A stretch of DNA of 26,330 nucleotides from a virus (IMGVR_UViG_3300032215_000494:1-26330), one strand, 5' to 3'. Numbered from the stretch's first letter, positions 7,144 through 15,000 are shown. Notes: generated from the letters alone by a model not told the origin. Program-made: numbers and translations.

Positions 7144-8812
7144 CTTTTTTGGTTAAATATTCTTCGATTTGTTGTTTCTCACTTTCGGATAACAGTTCAA
7201 TGTCATATTCACCATTATCAATCTTTTGGATCAAGTATTTGACGTACTCAATATCATGCAAGTAGCTTGTGGATATGTCTTTATTGACAGCAATCCATCT
7301 TAACCCGTCAAATTTGTACACACGGTTTGGCAATACATCAACACGGACAAAAGTGTCACCTTTAATTGCTAATTTGGGAAACTCTACTCCAAAACTAGTA
7401 TTGCTTTGTCTTTCGTTGTCCGCAACCAATTTCAACACATCTGGGCGCATATTCTTTAGTACGTCCATGTGCATGTGTTTACCCTCGTAAACCACGTAAT
7501 TACCTTCCAACATTTGGTATGGTTTTTCAGCGGTTACACCATCTGTAATTATGGTTTCGGTTGAATCCACTGTTATATCATCATTGACAGTAGGTTCTTT
7601 ACGGATTTCTATTTTGGGTTGGTTTTCTTTATATGTTACTATGGGCTCACTAAAGGTATAATTACCGTTACCAAAATTGGGCTTTTTAGTTTCGGGTTTA
7701 GTAAATTCCCAATCTATACCATAAGTATTGTCTACAACATCACATTCTTTGTTAGGACAGAATGGTCCAATACCAGGTGCGTCTATTAATGGTGTACCAC
7801 ATTTATAGCAAGGTCCTAATTTGTCATCATCTTCTTCGGGAAACAATTCAGTTTTGGTAATCAGTTCGTCTTTGGGTAAATCTTCTTTTACCCGTTCACG
7901 TAATGCATTTAGTGCTTCTTCATTTATGGGGCCTTCATCTGGTTCATACGCAGGTTTAATTGGATTCTCTACATTTTCTTTGACACGATCCTCAAACATT
8001 TTCATGTAATCAGGTGCATCTAAAACAGTCTTTTCTCTTTCTTCTCTATCCCACACACGACTTTGATTTGCCGCAATAACCATCATTAATGCCAATGGGT
8101 CAAATACTAAAACAATAAGAATGATTACCCAACGTACAGCACGTTCTAATAAGTTACTGTCTGGGTTATCACCGTACATGAATGCCGCAATATATTTTAT
8201 TGGTCCAACCTCTGCTTCCACTTTTCTGACCTCGGCGGCAATAGGCGCACGGGCATCACTAAGTTCCGCGATAGACTTCTGCGACTGTAATATTTCATTT
8301 TGAAGGCGAGTACGTTCTTTCTGCTGGGACTTACGCATAGCCACAGCTTTGTCGGCACCTTTTTCATCTGTTGAGCGGCCCAGTACTTGGTCCACTCCCT
8401 CATCCATCTGTTTAAGTGCCTTACGGTTTGCTTCAATATTCTCTTTCTCGGTTTTAATTTTTTCATCATATACTGCAATCTTAGCGATAACGTCACCGCT
8501 AACTAAATTTTGGTCACTATGTGCTTTACTTAGGTAGCCAAAGATACCCATACTTGTCATTAGTGCCAGTGCAAGTACAGCGGGAATCAAATACACTTTG
8601 AGAAGAAAACTTACACGTTCCCAATATATTTTTAACCAAACAGTGGTCACAATCTTAGATAGTTCTAGTATTGAACCCATGATAATGATTGGGATTACTG
8701 CCCCGGCAAAGATGGCAGTAAGTCCTGATATACTATACCATGCGGCAACAGCACTTAATGAAAGTGCTACTAGTAGTGTAAAATTGGAAAAGGTGAATAT
8801 TCTTTTTATCAT
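7130..8812 (-). CDS. Four-helix membrane protein with coiled coil and zinc ribbon
   Basis: A 560-residue membrane protein. Likely membrane segments are at about 11-28, 31-50, 72-93 and 228-247. Residues 108-205 are strongly charged and helical, consistent with a coiled coil between segments three and four. A CxxC-x13-CxxxxC zinc-ribbon-like motif uses Cys335, Cys338, Cys352 and Cys357. The C-terminal 200 residues are acidic and soluble. The first 100 residues (TAIFAGAVIPIIIMGSILEL and the following helix) resemble a recurring uncharacterised membrane protein of T4-like marine phages. No Shine-Dalgarno; a T4-late-like box lies six bases before the ATG. Function unknown. Confidence 0.8.
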   Translation of the reverse strand: MIKRIFTFSNFTLLVALSLSAVAAWYSISGLTAIFAGAVIPIIIMGSILELSKIVTTVWLKIYWERVSFLLKVYLIPAVLALALMTSMGIFGYLSKAHSDQNLVSGDVIAKIAVYDEKIKTEKENIEANRKALKQMDEGVDQVLGRSTDEKGADKAVAMRKSQQKERTRLQNEILQSQKSIAELSDARAPIAAEVRKVEAEVGPIKYIAAFMYGDNPDSNLLERAVRWVIILIVLVFDPLALMMVIAANQSRVWDREEREKTVLDAPDYMKMFEDRVKENVENPIKPAYEPDEGPINEEALNALRERVKEDLPKDELITKTELFPEEDDDKLGPCYKCGTPLIDAPGIGPFCPNKECDVVDNTYGIDWEFTKPETKKPNFGNGNYTFSEPIVTYKENQPKIEIRKEPTVNDDITVDSTETIITDGVTAEKPYQMLEGNYVVYEGKHMHMDVLKNMRPDVLKLVADNERQSNTSFGVEFPKLAIKGDTFVRVDVLPNRVYKFDGLRWIAVNKDISTSYLHDIEYVKYLIQKIDNGEYDIELLSESEKQQIEEYLTKKDDKN

Positions 8813-8818
8813 AATTAG

Positions 8819-8826
8819 TATTTATT
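8819..8826 (-). promoter_or_regulatory. T4-late-like box before the 560-residue membrane protein
   Basis: The minus strand reads AATAAATA then CTAATT then ATG, matching the T4 late consensus core at seven of eight bases plus the CTA extension. It overlaps the stop codon of the upstream gene. No Shine-Dalgarno intervenes. Confidence 0.5.
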
Positions 8827-9046
8827 CGAAAAGGTATCCGTAGATTTCTAAAAACGTGACCAAAGGTAGTATAAGTTTCTGTGGTATACCTGGACCTTGA
8901 TAGGCAAAATATGTAACAGATGCACCACCTCTGCGTTCATCCCTCTCGTTAATTCTAATTATTTCTAATTTATTACCATCTTCAAACGTATGCATCATGC
9001 CCTCTTTTAAAGAGTGCTGTGGTAAATCATCAGTATCCTCTATCAT
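8822..9046 (-). CDS. Small uncharacterised protein
   Basis: A 74-residue protein of unknown function with an acidic start (MIEDTDDLPQ), a charged middle (INERDERRGG) and a hydrophobic C-terminal helix or strand region (LILPLVTFLEIYGYLF). Its ATG overlaps the stop of the upstream gene as ATGA, so the two are translationally coupled. Nothing identifies a family. Confidence 0.7.
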   Translation of the reverse strand: MIEDTDDLPQHSLKEGMMHTFEDGNKLEIIRINERDERRGGASVTYFAYQGPGIPQKLILPLVTFLEIYGYLFE

Positions 9047-9603
9047 TCATTATCCATTTTTTCATCGTCTAATGCCGCCCAACGTGCTTCACGTTCCTTA
9101 CGCTCTTGTTCATCCTTAATACCTTCTTCAGTTAATTCAACGTCACTATCACACATTGGACACACATCTTTTGTATTATGTGATTCTTCATCAGTACTAT
9201 AGTAATCTATAATTACTGAACCATCTTCACGTAGGTGCTGAGTAATTGTATTGTAAACATTACCTTTCCAACGACATTTGGTACACTTATGTGTTGGTTC
9301 TGGTTCTTGTTGTGCCTCTACCCAGCTCTCGCTGTCACCATATTCATAGGTAACTTCGTATCCACCTTTACGGTCAGTCCAACAATCATCGTATTGAAAG
9401 TCCCATTCAATTTCAATATCGTTGTTCCAAGCCTCGTTAATAATTTCTTCAATGTCAGCTTCACCATTTTCAAGGTCTTGCATCAATTTAGCAATTTCAT
9501 CTTCATCCATATCTGGATAAATTTCACTTAGCATATCTTCATCAAGGTCAATACAATATTGTCTGTCAACTTGATGCCATTCATGTTTTACAATAGTTAC
9601 CAT
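9043..9603 (-). CDS. Acidic zinc-ribbon-like protein
   Basis: A 186-residue, strongly acidic protein. Two CxxC pairs (Cys107/Cys110 in HKCTKCRWKG and Cys148/Cys151 in VCPMCDSD) suggest a zinc ribbon at about 104-155. The N-terminal 70 residues are rich in Asp and Glu and the C-terminus is a charged helix. AAAAGGAA precedes the start, and a sigma70-type -10 lies upstream. It leads an operon with the 74-residue gene. The function is unknown; DNA mimicry or protein binding are possibilities. Confidence 0.75.
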   Translation of the reverse strand: MVTIVKHEWHQVDRQYCIDLDEDMLSEIYPDMDEDEIAKLMQDLENGEADIEEIINEAWNNDIEIEWDFQYDDCWTDRKGGYEVTYEYGDSESWVEAQQEPEPTHKCTKCRWKGNVYNTITQHLREDGSVIIDYYSTDEESHNTKDVCPMCDSDVELTEEGIKDEQERKEREARWAALDDEKMDNE

Positions 9604-9625
9604 AATTTATTCCTTTTAAAATACT

Positions 9626-9653
9626 ATTATACTTATGTTTGAGAAAAAAGCAA
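9626..9653 (-). promoter_or_regulatory. Probable sigma70-type promoter
   Basis: The minus strand shows a perfect -10 TATAAT (9626-9631) with a weak -35 TTGCTT (9648-9653) 16 bases upstream, placed just before the Shine-Dalgarno of the acidic zinc-ribbon gene. Confidence 0.5.
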
Positions 9654-9672
9654 AAGAAAACGGAAAACTTGC

Positions 9673-10209
9673 TTAAATTTTTTCTAGCTTGAGTACAGGC
9701 AAACCTTTGCGTTTTCCTTTGGTCATTATATCAAACGATCCCATTAAGATTTTCAATGGTTTATTGTATAGCATGGTTTCAGTAAAATAGGGAGCATAGT
9801 ATGCTGTGTTCTGTGCTATCCAATCACCTTTAACCATTGGTGCTAATGCCGCAAAAAATTCAGTACAGTCTTTGTTACGTGCAACAAATAAGTATTCACT
9901 GGTTCTGTCTGACAATGACCCGCCACGAAACCTTACACGTGAACCCATTGATTGGGCAACTTTAATTTCTAATGGTACGTCACCACTAGGAAATTTAAAT
10001 AAATTATCTGGGTCAACATCTGCTCGACCTGGTAATACTTTAATGCCTAACTTGTTAGTAAAATGAGCCGCGGACACTTGCTCCAATAACTTAGAACATA
10101 GCTCAGAAATAACTTTTTGCCCTACATCATATTTTGATGAGGGCAAATTATCACGTACTTCAGTTATGATTGTTTTAAAATCATCAGTAGTAAAACATTG
10201 TTGAATCAT
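9673..10209 (-). CDS. Putative PD-(D/E)XK-fold nuclease
   Basis: A 178-residue protein. Residues 63-83 contain a Pro67-Asp68, then 12 residues, then Glu81-Ile-Lys83 (DVDPDNLFKF, then PLEIKVA), the spacing of the PD-(D/E)XK catalytic core shared by restriction enzymes and recombination nucleases. The segments after it (RTSEYLFVARNKD, FFAALAPMV) would supply the following strands. The ATG overlaps the upstream stop as TAATG. Fold and activity are inferred from the motif alone; a restriction-type or repair nuclease is plausible. Confidence 0.6.
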   Translation of the reverse strand: MIQQCFTTDDFKTIITEVRDNLPSSKYDVGQKVISELCSKLLEQVSAAHFTNKLGIKVLPGRADVDPDNLFKFPSGDVPLEIKVAQSMGSRVRFRGGSLSDRTSEYLFVARNKDCTEFFAALAPMVKGDWIAQNTAYYAPYFTETMLYNKPLKILMGSFDIMTKGKRKGLPVLKLEKI

Positions 10210-10436
10210 TATACAATCTTTCCAAGTCCTGCATAAATTAGTTGGTCTAATTCATATTGATAGTCACGACCTTCTCTGCGTTTAAGCCAAATTGTTTCTA
10301 ATAAATTTTTACTAGATTCTGGTACAGAAAAACCCATTCCTCGACTTTCAAGTTCCTCAATGAGGTCTTCGCTGTCAAACTCACTAATGTCTACATCAAC
10401 TTCAACTTCTGTATATATGGTTTTATATTTGCTCAT
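10209..10436 (-). CDS. Small acidic phage protein
   Basis: A 75-residue protein with VEVDVDISEFDSEDLIEELE near the start, an acidic pattern I associate with a common small protein of environmental phages. The C-terminal half is mixed charge with a helix. It is joined by TAATG overlaps to genes on both sides, so it is part of a translationally coupled run. Function unknown. Confidence 0.75.
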   Translation of the reverse strand: MSKYKTIYTEVEVDVDISEFDSEDLIEELESRGMGFSVPESSKNLLETIWLKRREGRDYQYELDQLIYAGLGKIV

Positions 10437-10729
10437 TACTCAATACTTTCGATTCCAAAATGTTCTTCAACCGGCATATCAGGGATATTTTCTGTATCGC
10501 CATCTTGTGCAAAGACAAAACCCAAACCTAACAATGTTTCCATTTCAAATTGTGTGCAGTTGCCACGGAAGATAAAAATTCTACGGGTTAGATTGTCTTT
10601 AGAATAATAGATTCTATAACTTACCCGAGGAACATCAAATTTTTCAGCAAGCATTGTCGCAGTAACCTCATCACCCCAATCTTCAGTGATAGATTCCCGT
10701 TGTTGTTCATACATAAAATCTTTCATCAT
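10436..10729 (-). CDS. Small uncharacterised protein
   Basis: A 97-residue acidic protein with no signal peptide or membrane segment. The central part (VSYRIYYSKDNLTRRIFIF) looks like beta strands and is followed by a helix and an acidic tail. The start codon overlaps the previous stop (ATGA), and its Shine-Dalgarno GGAG lies inside the last codons of the upstream gene. Function unknown. Confidence 0.72.
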   Translation of the reverse strand: MMKDFMYEQQRESITEDWGDEVTATMLAEKFDVPRVSYRIYYSKDNLTRRIFIFRGNCTQFEMETLLGLGFVFAQDGDTENIPDMPVEEHFGIESIE

Positions 10730-10944
10730 TCTTCAACTCCATATTCTGCTTGAAGGTCATACAATGCTTTGCGTACCTTTACTGCCACAGGTTTATACTT
10801 ATCAGGATGTATAGGATGATAGGTGTATTCCATACCCGCCCATGTCTTGCTACCTGTCAATAATTTATCAACCTCTGCTAGAATTTCAAAGCGAGGATCA
10901 GCCCACATCTTGATTACATTATCAGTAACGATTGGCATGTTCAT
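10726..10944 (-). CDS. Small phage protein ending in YGVEE
   Basis: A 72-residue protein with no recognised domain. Its last codons (Gly-Val-Glu-Glu-stop, read GGAGTTGAAGAATGA) supply both the Shine-Dalgarno and the ATGA overlap for the next gene. Its own start uses an identical arrangement in the upstream gene. Function unknown. Confidence 0.7.
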   Translation of the reverse strand: MNMPIVTDNVIKMWADPRFEILAEVDKLLTGSKTWAGMEYTYHPIHPDKYKPVAVKVRKALYDLQAEYGVEE

Positions 10945-11138
10945 TCTTCAACTCCAAAATGTTTCAACAAAAATTCTAAATCAGGATGACCTCGATGAAA
11001 GGCAGTATCAACACATTCCCGCACAATCAACTCGGCGAACATTCTGTAATCAAAATCACGCAACCCTTCACGGTCACTACCATATGGAGCAATAAGACCA
11101 GCCTTTCTGGCTAGGTCTTTAATTAGTTGTTCATTCAT
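10941..11138 (-). CDS. Small phage protein ending in FGVEE
   Basis: A 65-residue protein. The segment FAELIVRECVDTA resembles a recurring small protein of T4-like phages, and the protein at 23603-23824 shares the related [10 protein letters not shown] segment and the FGVEE ending. The two are probably paralogues. It starts by ATGA overlap with the ligase stop, with AGGGA upstream. Function unknown. Confidence 0.75.
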   Translation of the reverse strand: MNEQLIKDLARKAGLIAPYGSDREGLRDFDYRMFAELIVRECVDTAFHRGHPDLEFLLKHFGVEE

Positions 11139-12484
11139 TTGTCATCCCTAAATCTGACAAAGCGGGGAAAACGTAAACTATACGTTCCATCTTGGTTCTG
11201 CGTAATTACATCACACAAGATTTCAGCAGTACGACCAATGACCAGATTACGATTATTCCAATAATCATCTCTATCAGAGTCAGAAAAACCACTACCAACA
11301 TTGACGGTAATAAATTTCCCATCATCAACGCCTGAGCAAACCAATGCTCCAAGGCGTCCTGCGTTTCTTCCAGTACCTTCTTCAACACCGATAACCTCCA
11401 AATCTACTGTGATTGTTGGTTTCCACTTCATCCAACTTGTGCTACGTTTACATTCATAGGGAGCATCTGTGTTTTTAATCATAATGCCCTCAAATCCTGC
11501 ATTCACTTGATCCTTAGCATAACGATTCAATTGGTCGTGTCCTTCGGCAGTATCAAGGTCAACCATGATGTGTGGTAACAATTCAACATTAGGCATTGTT
11601 TCAATAACACCACGCATTGATTCTAACAATTTAATTCTTTTGCTTAATTGAGCATTCCAATAACCTCTACGGAAGTCAGCTAGTGGGATAATGTCAAAGA
11701 CATTGAACACACTATCAGTAGCTTGTACATCAGTTTTGCGGCGTGCTTGTCGCATTAGTTCTTGGAATGTATTACCAATTACTTCACCATCAAGTACAAA
11801 GCCATCTATAAGACCACGACCTTGATCCGTACCACGTGTAGCCCGGCAAATTTTAGTGTAATTTTTTTCAATCTGTTCTTCGATGTGTGTAAAGTTTTCA
11901 AATACTTTACCATTGCGACTAAAACAAATGGTTGTAATATCTCCAAAGTCATTTGGTATAACCATTAGTAATACACGAACACCATCAAGTTTAGGCTCAA
12001 GTCGTTTTGTTCCCTGCATTTCAGGACGACCTTCGCTGTTAGTTGCAAGTTGACAACCAAAGATTGGAATCTCGTAGTCTGTCTTTTTACAGATTTTATT
12101 GATTGTCTTATCGCTGATACCTGCACGAAGGTCTCTACGCAATACAGGTGCTAAGAATGTATTCCATTCGTTACTATCAAAACGTTCTGCCATTTCCTGA
12201 ATAGCATCACGTGCGGCATGACCTGTTAACCTGCGTTGGCTAAGCTGTAGCATCAATTCATTAAATTCATCCCAGGGGTTTTCAGCATCAACAATGCCCA
12301 CTGTATCAGGAATTTGTTTGACACCAAACGTTACATAAGGGTTGTAACAGGCTTTTGTGAATGAAAGAAAATTGATAGCATTTGTGCTACCAAGGACACT
12401 TGCCTCAAGCGCCTGTTTTACGATATCCTCTTTATAAAGACGGCTATCGCTTTCATTTAATTTATTAATCCAACTTGCACTCAT
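11135..12484 (-). CDS. ATP-dependent DNA ligase
   Basis: A 449-residue nucleotidyltransferase that seals nicks in DNA using ATP, needed to join Okazaki fragments and in repair. The adenylation motif I is EPKLDGVR with Lys165 as the nucleophile. Motif III-like SRNGKVFENF, motif IIIa VLDGEV, motif IV FEGIMIK and motif V SWMKWKP follow in order, and the C-terminal OB domain ends near FPRFVRFRDDK. Length and layout match T4-type ligases. It heads a run of overlapping small genes; the 65-residue gene starts at its stop. Confidence 0.95.
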   Translation of the reverse strand: MSASWINKLNESDSRLYKEDIVKQALEASVLGSTNAINFLSFTKACYNPYVTFGVKQIPDTVGIVDAENPWDEFNELMLQLSQRRLTGHAARDAIQEMAERFDSNEWNTFLAPVLRRDLRAGISDKTINKICKKTDYEIPIFGCQLATNSEGRPEMQGTKRLEPKLDGVRVLLMVIPNDFGDITTICFSRNGKVFENFTHIEEQIEKNYTKICRATRGTDQGRGLIDGFVLDGEVIGNTFQELMRQARRKTDVQATDSVFNVFDIIPLADFRRGYWNAQLSKRIKLLESMRGVIETMPNVELLPHIMVDLDTAEGHDQLNRYAKDQVNAGFEGIMIKNTDAPYECKRSTSWMKWKPTITVDLEVIGVEEGTGRNAGRLGALVCSGVDDGKFITVNVGSGFSDSDRDDYWNNRNLVIGRTAEILCDVITQNQDGTYSLRFPRFVRFRDDK

Positions 12485-12493
12485 TATTATTCC

Positions 12494-12703
12494 TTAAACA
12501 CCGTTTACTGAAATTCTTTTTCGGGTAGCACATTCGGTGATGACCTCATCGGGTACAAACGTATATTGGTCTAACATTGAACAACGATAGTCTACTGTTA
12601 CAACATCAGGATCGTCTTCCTCAACCGGATCTGATTTCATCCAAAGCAATAACACTATTACACCGAGTAGGAAAAATAGTGTTAGTCTAGCTTCCCTATT
12701 CAT
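12494..12703 (-). CDS. Small single-pass membrane protein
   Basis: A 69-residue protein with one N-terminal membrane helix (about residues 8-22, LTLFFLLGVIVLLLW) followed by an acidic loop (DPVEEDDPDVV) and a short soluble tail with two cysteines. The start overlaps the upstream stop as ATGA. It belongs to a group of three small membrane proteins upstream of DNA ligase. Function unknown. Confidence 0.7.
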   Translation of the reverse strand: MNREARLTLFFLLGVIVLLLWMKSDPVEEDDPDVVTVDYRCSMLDQYTFVPDEVITECATRKRISVNGV

Positions 12704-12885
12704 TTTTTGCTCACAGCAACATGGAAGAAACTATGTGCAACAAGTATTGCACACCATGTTTCAAACGAATACGCAATATTCAAACTAGGGAACAACACAT
12801 TCAATGCCCAAATATGAGCGAAAGGGGCAAAAATTACTAAAACAATTACCAATATAATAATTGGGACTAGCGACAATTTAAACAT
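12700..12885 (-). CDS. Small two-helix membrane protein
   Basis: A 61-residue protein with likely membrane helices at about 3-25 (LSLVPIIILVIVLVIFAPFA) and 33-57, linked by IWALNVLFPSLNIAYSFETW, a pattern I associate with small T4-like phage proteins. The start at 12885 is chosen over an in-frame one at 12909 because AAGGA lies eight bases before it and the longer start falls within the upstream gene. Function unknown. Confidence 0.72.
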   Translation of the reverse strand: MFKLSLVPIIILVIVLVIFAPFAHIWALNVLFPSLNIAYSFETWCAILVAHSFFHVAVSKK

Positions 12886-12889
12886 AATA

Positions 12890-13021
12890 TTATTCCTTTG
12901 CCTGTTCAACAGTTACTTGTTTGACCTTATTGACACCGTTGTCAAGAAGTTTTGCGATTCCACTGAATCCGATTGTTGAAATTACAATACCAAATATGGT
13001 TCCTAAAATAAAGTTACGCAT
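12890..13021 (-). CDS. Very small membrane protein (43 residues)
   Basis: A 43-residue protein: MRNFILGTIFGIVISTIG, then FSGIAKLLDNGVNKVKQ and a short charged tail. One membrane helix is likely at about 3-21, followed by an amphipathic helix. AGGAA precedes the ATG and a clean sigma70 promoter lies upstream. Its stop region contains the Shine-Dalgarno of the next gene. The pattern is familiar from T4-like phage genomes, but function is unknown. Confidence 0.75.
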   Translation of the reverse strand: MRNFILGTIFGIVISTIGFSGIAKLLDNGVNKVKQVTVEQAKE

Positions 13022-13053
13022 AATTGTTCCTATACAAAAGTTGATGATAGCTT

Positions 13054-13082
13054 ATTATAAATCATTTAACAATTAATGTCAA
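13054..13082 (-). promoter_or_regulatory. Sigma70-type promoter before the small membrane-protein genes
   Basis: The minus strand has a perfect TTGACA (13077-13082), a 17-base spacer and a perfect TATAAT (13054-13059). The TGA inside TTGACA is also the stop codon of the upstream 216-residue gene. It should drive the three small membrane genes and perhaps the ligase. Confidence 0.8.
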
Positions 13083-13729
13083 ACAATCTTTACCCGATTA
13101 AGTTGGGTGCTGTTGTCACGGTGTGCCTTAACAGTACCTTGTACTTTAACTTTCCTGTCAATTTCACAACCATTTTTATGACCAAAGAACACAACCTTAT
13201 CATCGGCTGTGATACCGGTTACGTAATAAATGTTCCATTGTTGAGAAAACACTGACTTGACAACATCCAATTCAAGTTGTACCTTGTCACCAACACTACC
13301 AACAAAACCACCTTTAGCAAAAAAGATACGCTGGTCTGCATTGTGACGTTTAACACCGCGCTCGTAAGAACTGGGAAGACTTGCAATCACCGCCAAATCA
13401 TAAGTACTTTCAACCGTGTCACGATTGGCAATCAACATTGCATTGTTGTCAAACTCGGACAGCTTGATACCTTTGAGAATTTTAAAAGTAAACGCCTGAT
13501 AAAATTTACGAACTTGGACACCCTGCTCACGATCCTTATCGGTGATTTGGGTAGTATCCGTAAGAAGGCTTTCAACAATCTGACGATTAGATTTGCGTTC
13601 CAAATCAGGATCCGATTCAGACATAACACTCAATTTAACATAAGCACCGTTGATGCGTTGGGCTTGACAAGCCGCGGCCCAAACGTCATCGGCATTGAAA
13701 TTCAGTACGGGTTTCTGATAGCGAGCCAT
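13079..13729 (-). CDS. Uncharacterised phage protein with possible OB-like C-terminal half
   Basis: A 216-residue protein with no signal peptide or membrane segment. The N-terminal half is helical and charged. The C-terminal half (about 135-216) is beta-rich: FVGSVGDKVQLELDVVKSV, IYYVTGITADDKVVFFGHK, KVKVQGTVKAHRDN. A repeated strand-turn pattern ending with HRDN and NRVKIV resembles an OB fold, so nucleic-acid binding is possible. This is inferred by eye. It precedes genes for small membrane proteins and ligase. Confidence 0.75.
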   Translation of the reverse strand: MARYQKPVLNFNADDVWAAACQAQRINGAYVKLSVMSESDPDLERKSNRQIVESLLTDTTQITDKDREQGVQVRKFYQAFTFKILKGIKLSEFDNNAMLIANRDTVESTYDLAVIASLPSSYERGVKRHNADQRIFFAKGGFVGSVGDKVQLELDVVKSVFSQQWNIYYVTGITADDKVVFFGHKNGCEIDRKVKVQGTVKAHRDNSTQLNRVKIV

Positions 13730-13755
13730 GATTACCTCTGAGATTAAAAACTTAA

Positions 13756-14037
13756 TTAAGCAACAGTCAACATGTTAGCCGGCACACGCCAGTTAGCACT
13801 AATCAATCCATTCTCACGCACAATAACAAACTTACGATTTACCTTTTCTACGGTACCGGTCACAACCTTACCAGACCGTGAACTAGTAAATTTCACAATC
13901 GAGCCTTTACCCAATACGCACTTGTTGCGTTCAACAATACGGGCACGTGCGAATTTAACCGCATCGATAACACTATTCAAGTCCTCGTTAGTAAGAGAGC
14001 CTGAAATAATTGCGCTATTGATTTCTTGCAAAGTCAT
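13756..14037 (-). CDS. Small protein with SH3/KOW-like barrel
   Basis: A 93-residue protein. The N-terminal helix MTLQEINSAIISGSLTNEDL is followed by a barrel-like segment (about 46-93: GSIVKFTSSRSGKVVTGTVE and the strands after it, ending in WRVPANML). The same layout recurs in marine T4-like phages. AAAGGAAA precedes the start and promoter cassette P1 lies just upstream. Function unknown. Confidence 0.78.
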   Translation of the reverse strand: MTLQEINSAIISGSLTNEDLNSVIDAVKFARARIVERNKCVLGKGSIVKFTSSRSGKVVTGTVEKVNRKFVIVRENGLISANWRVPANMLTVA

Positions 14038-14051
14038 TTTATTTCCTTTAT

Positions 14052-14098
14052 CTAACTGTTTAAGATTCTATTATATACCCAAATCCATTTATTGTCAA
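14052..14098 (-). promoter_or_regulatory. Early-promoter cassette P1
   Basis: TTGACA (14093-14098), 17-base spacer, TATAAT (14070-14075), then a conserved transcribed start AGAATCTTA. The TGA in the -35 is the stop codon of the 66-residue gene at 14095. Drives the KOW-like gene. One of four near-identical copies in 1.25 kb. Confidence 0.85.
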
Positions 14099-14295
14099 CT
14101 TTTTTTCACCGGGACACAGATGAAAGATTTTTCAAATTTAAGATTATTTTGGATCATTTTGTCGATTTCAGGGCTACGCTGTCCGGCTGGGTTAGCTTTG
14201 GTAGCGTATATTTCGTACAACGCATTTTGACAAGAGGGAAGATCCGCATAGGTTCCCATGAATACAAAATTAGCAACGTAAAGTAAATTGTACAT
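14095..14295 (-). CDS. Small Cys-containing phage protein
   Basis: A 66-residue protein beginning MYNLLYVANFVFMG, hydrophobic enough to be a short membrane anchor or a strand. CQNALYEIYATKANPAG and FICVPVKKS follow; the two cysteines might form a disulfide. The ATG shares one base with the previous stop (TAATG). The stop codon lies inside promoter P1. Function unknown. Confidence 0.7.
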   Translation of the reverse strand: MYNLLYVANFVFMGTYADLPSCQNALYEIYATKANPAGQRSPEIDKMIQNNLKFEKSFICVPVKKS

Positions 14296-14567
14296 TATAC
14301 CAAGTCCACTTGAATTTGCTTGCCACGAATAGTAGTACCAAGACCAGTTGGAATCAGTTCATTTTTGCGTTTGGCTTCATAGCGCAAATATGACAATTGA
14401 ATTAGTGCATCCCAGCACAGTACCCTAGCGTTAACGGTAGCAAATTGCTCGGTCATTTGCTGGACCGTCATATACATACCAATATCGTTTTCAGAACCAT
14501 CGCCCTTGAAAATCACACGGAATTTTTGAGAATTTTTCAAACCGTCAATCACTGTTTTTGTACGCAT
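14295..14567 (-). CDS. Small uncharacterised protein
   Basis: A 90-residue protein with a basic N-terminus, a central helix (MTVQQMTEQFATVNARVLCW) and a basic end. It is driven by promoter cassette P2 and has an AAGGA Shine-Dalgarno. The next gene starts at its stop. Function unknown. Confidence 0.72.
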   Translation of the reverse strand: MRTKTVIDGLKNSQKFRVIFKGDGSENDIGMYMTVQQMTEQFATVNARVLCWDALIQLSYLRYEAKRKNELIPTGLGTTIRGKQIQVDLV

Positions 14568-14589
14568 TTCCTAGTCCTTTTCTTTACTG

Positions 14590-14629
14590 TCTAAGATTCT
14601 ATTATATAGCCAAATCGATTTATTGTCAA
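14590..14629 (-). promoter_or_regulatory. Early-promoter cassette P2
   Basis: TTGACA (14624-14629), 17-base spacer, TATAAT (14601-14606), then AGAATCTTAGACAGT. The TGA in the -35 is the stop codon of the 102-residue gene. Drives the 90- and 66-residue genes. Confidence 0.85.
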
Positions 14630-14934
14630 ATTTTGGCGTATTGAGCTACCTGCTCTTGGATGTACTTGTCAAAACCTGCTTTAGAAACCTCGTAGCCGTT
14701 TTGCTTGAGGTACTTTTTGATATGCGGGAGAAGGTAACCTTTGGATTCTACAATTTTCAGTGGAGCCTCGCCACCTTCCAATCGACCAAAATACTCTTCA
14801 ACCGTAAAATTCTTAGCCAAAAACGTCAAGAACGTACCCTTGCTACCTTTTTGGTATTTGAATCGGGCAACAAATTTACCCTGATAGTTGATGTACTCGG
14901 AACCTGAGAAGTCTGCTTTGATAAATTTAGTCAT
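14626..14934 (-). CDS. Small basic uncharacterised protein
   Basis: A 102-residue protein rich in Lys and aromatic residues, with strands at the start (KFIKADFSGSEYINYQGKF) and a helix at the end (LPHIKKYLKQNGYEVSKAGF). No membrane segment. The arrangement of its own promoter cassette (P3) and Shine-Dalgarno CGGAG marks it as a separate early transcription unit. Function unknown. Confidence 0.72.
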   Translation of the reverse strand: MTKFIKADFSGSEYINYQGKFVARFKYQKGSKGTFLTFLAKNFTVEEYFGRLEGGEAPLKIVESKGYLLPHIKKYLKQNGYEVSKAGFDKYIQEQVAQYAKI

Positions 14935-14948
14935 TTCTTACTCCGTTA

Positions 14949-14996
14949 TCTAACTGTCTAAGATTCTATTATATACCCAAATCGATTTATTGTCAA
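14949..14996 (-). promoter_or_regulatory. Early-promoter cassette P3
   Basis: TTGACA (14991-14996), 17-base spacer, TATAAT (14968-14973), then AGAATCTTAGACAGTTAGA. Lies just downstream of the stop of the 77-residue gene and drives the 102-residue gene. Confidence 0.85.
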
Positions 14997-15000
14997 CCGT

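Noticed and set aside
13277-13741. Long plus-strand open frame of 154 residues
   Set aside because: It is antisense to the 216-residue gene, has no Shine-Dalgarno, and its composition is what the reverse of that gene gives.
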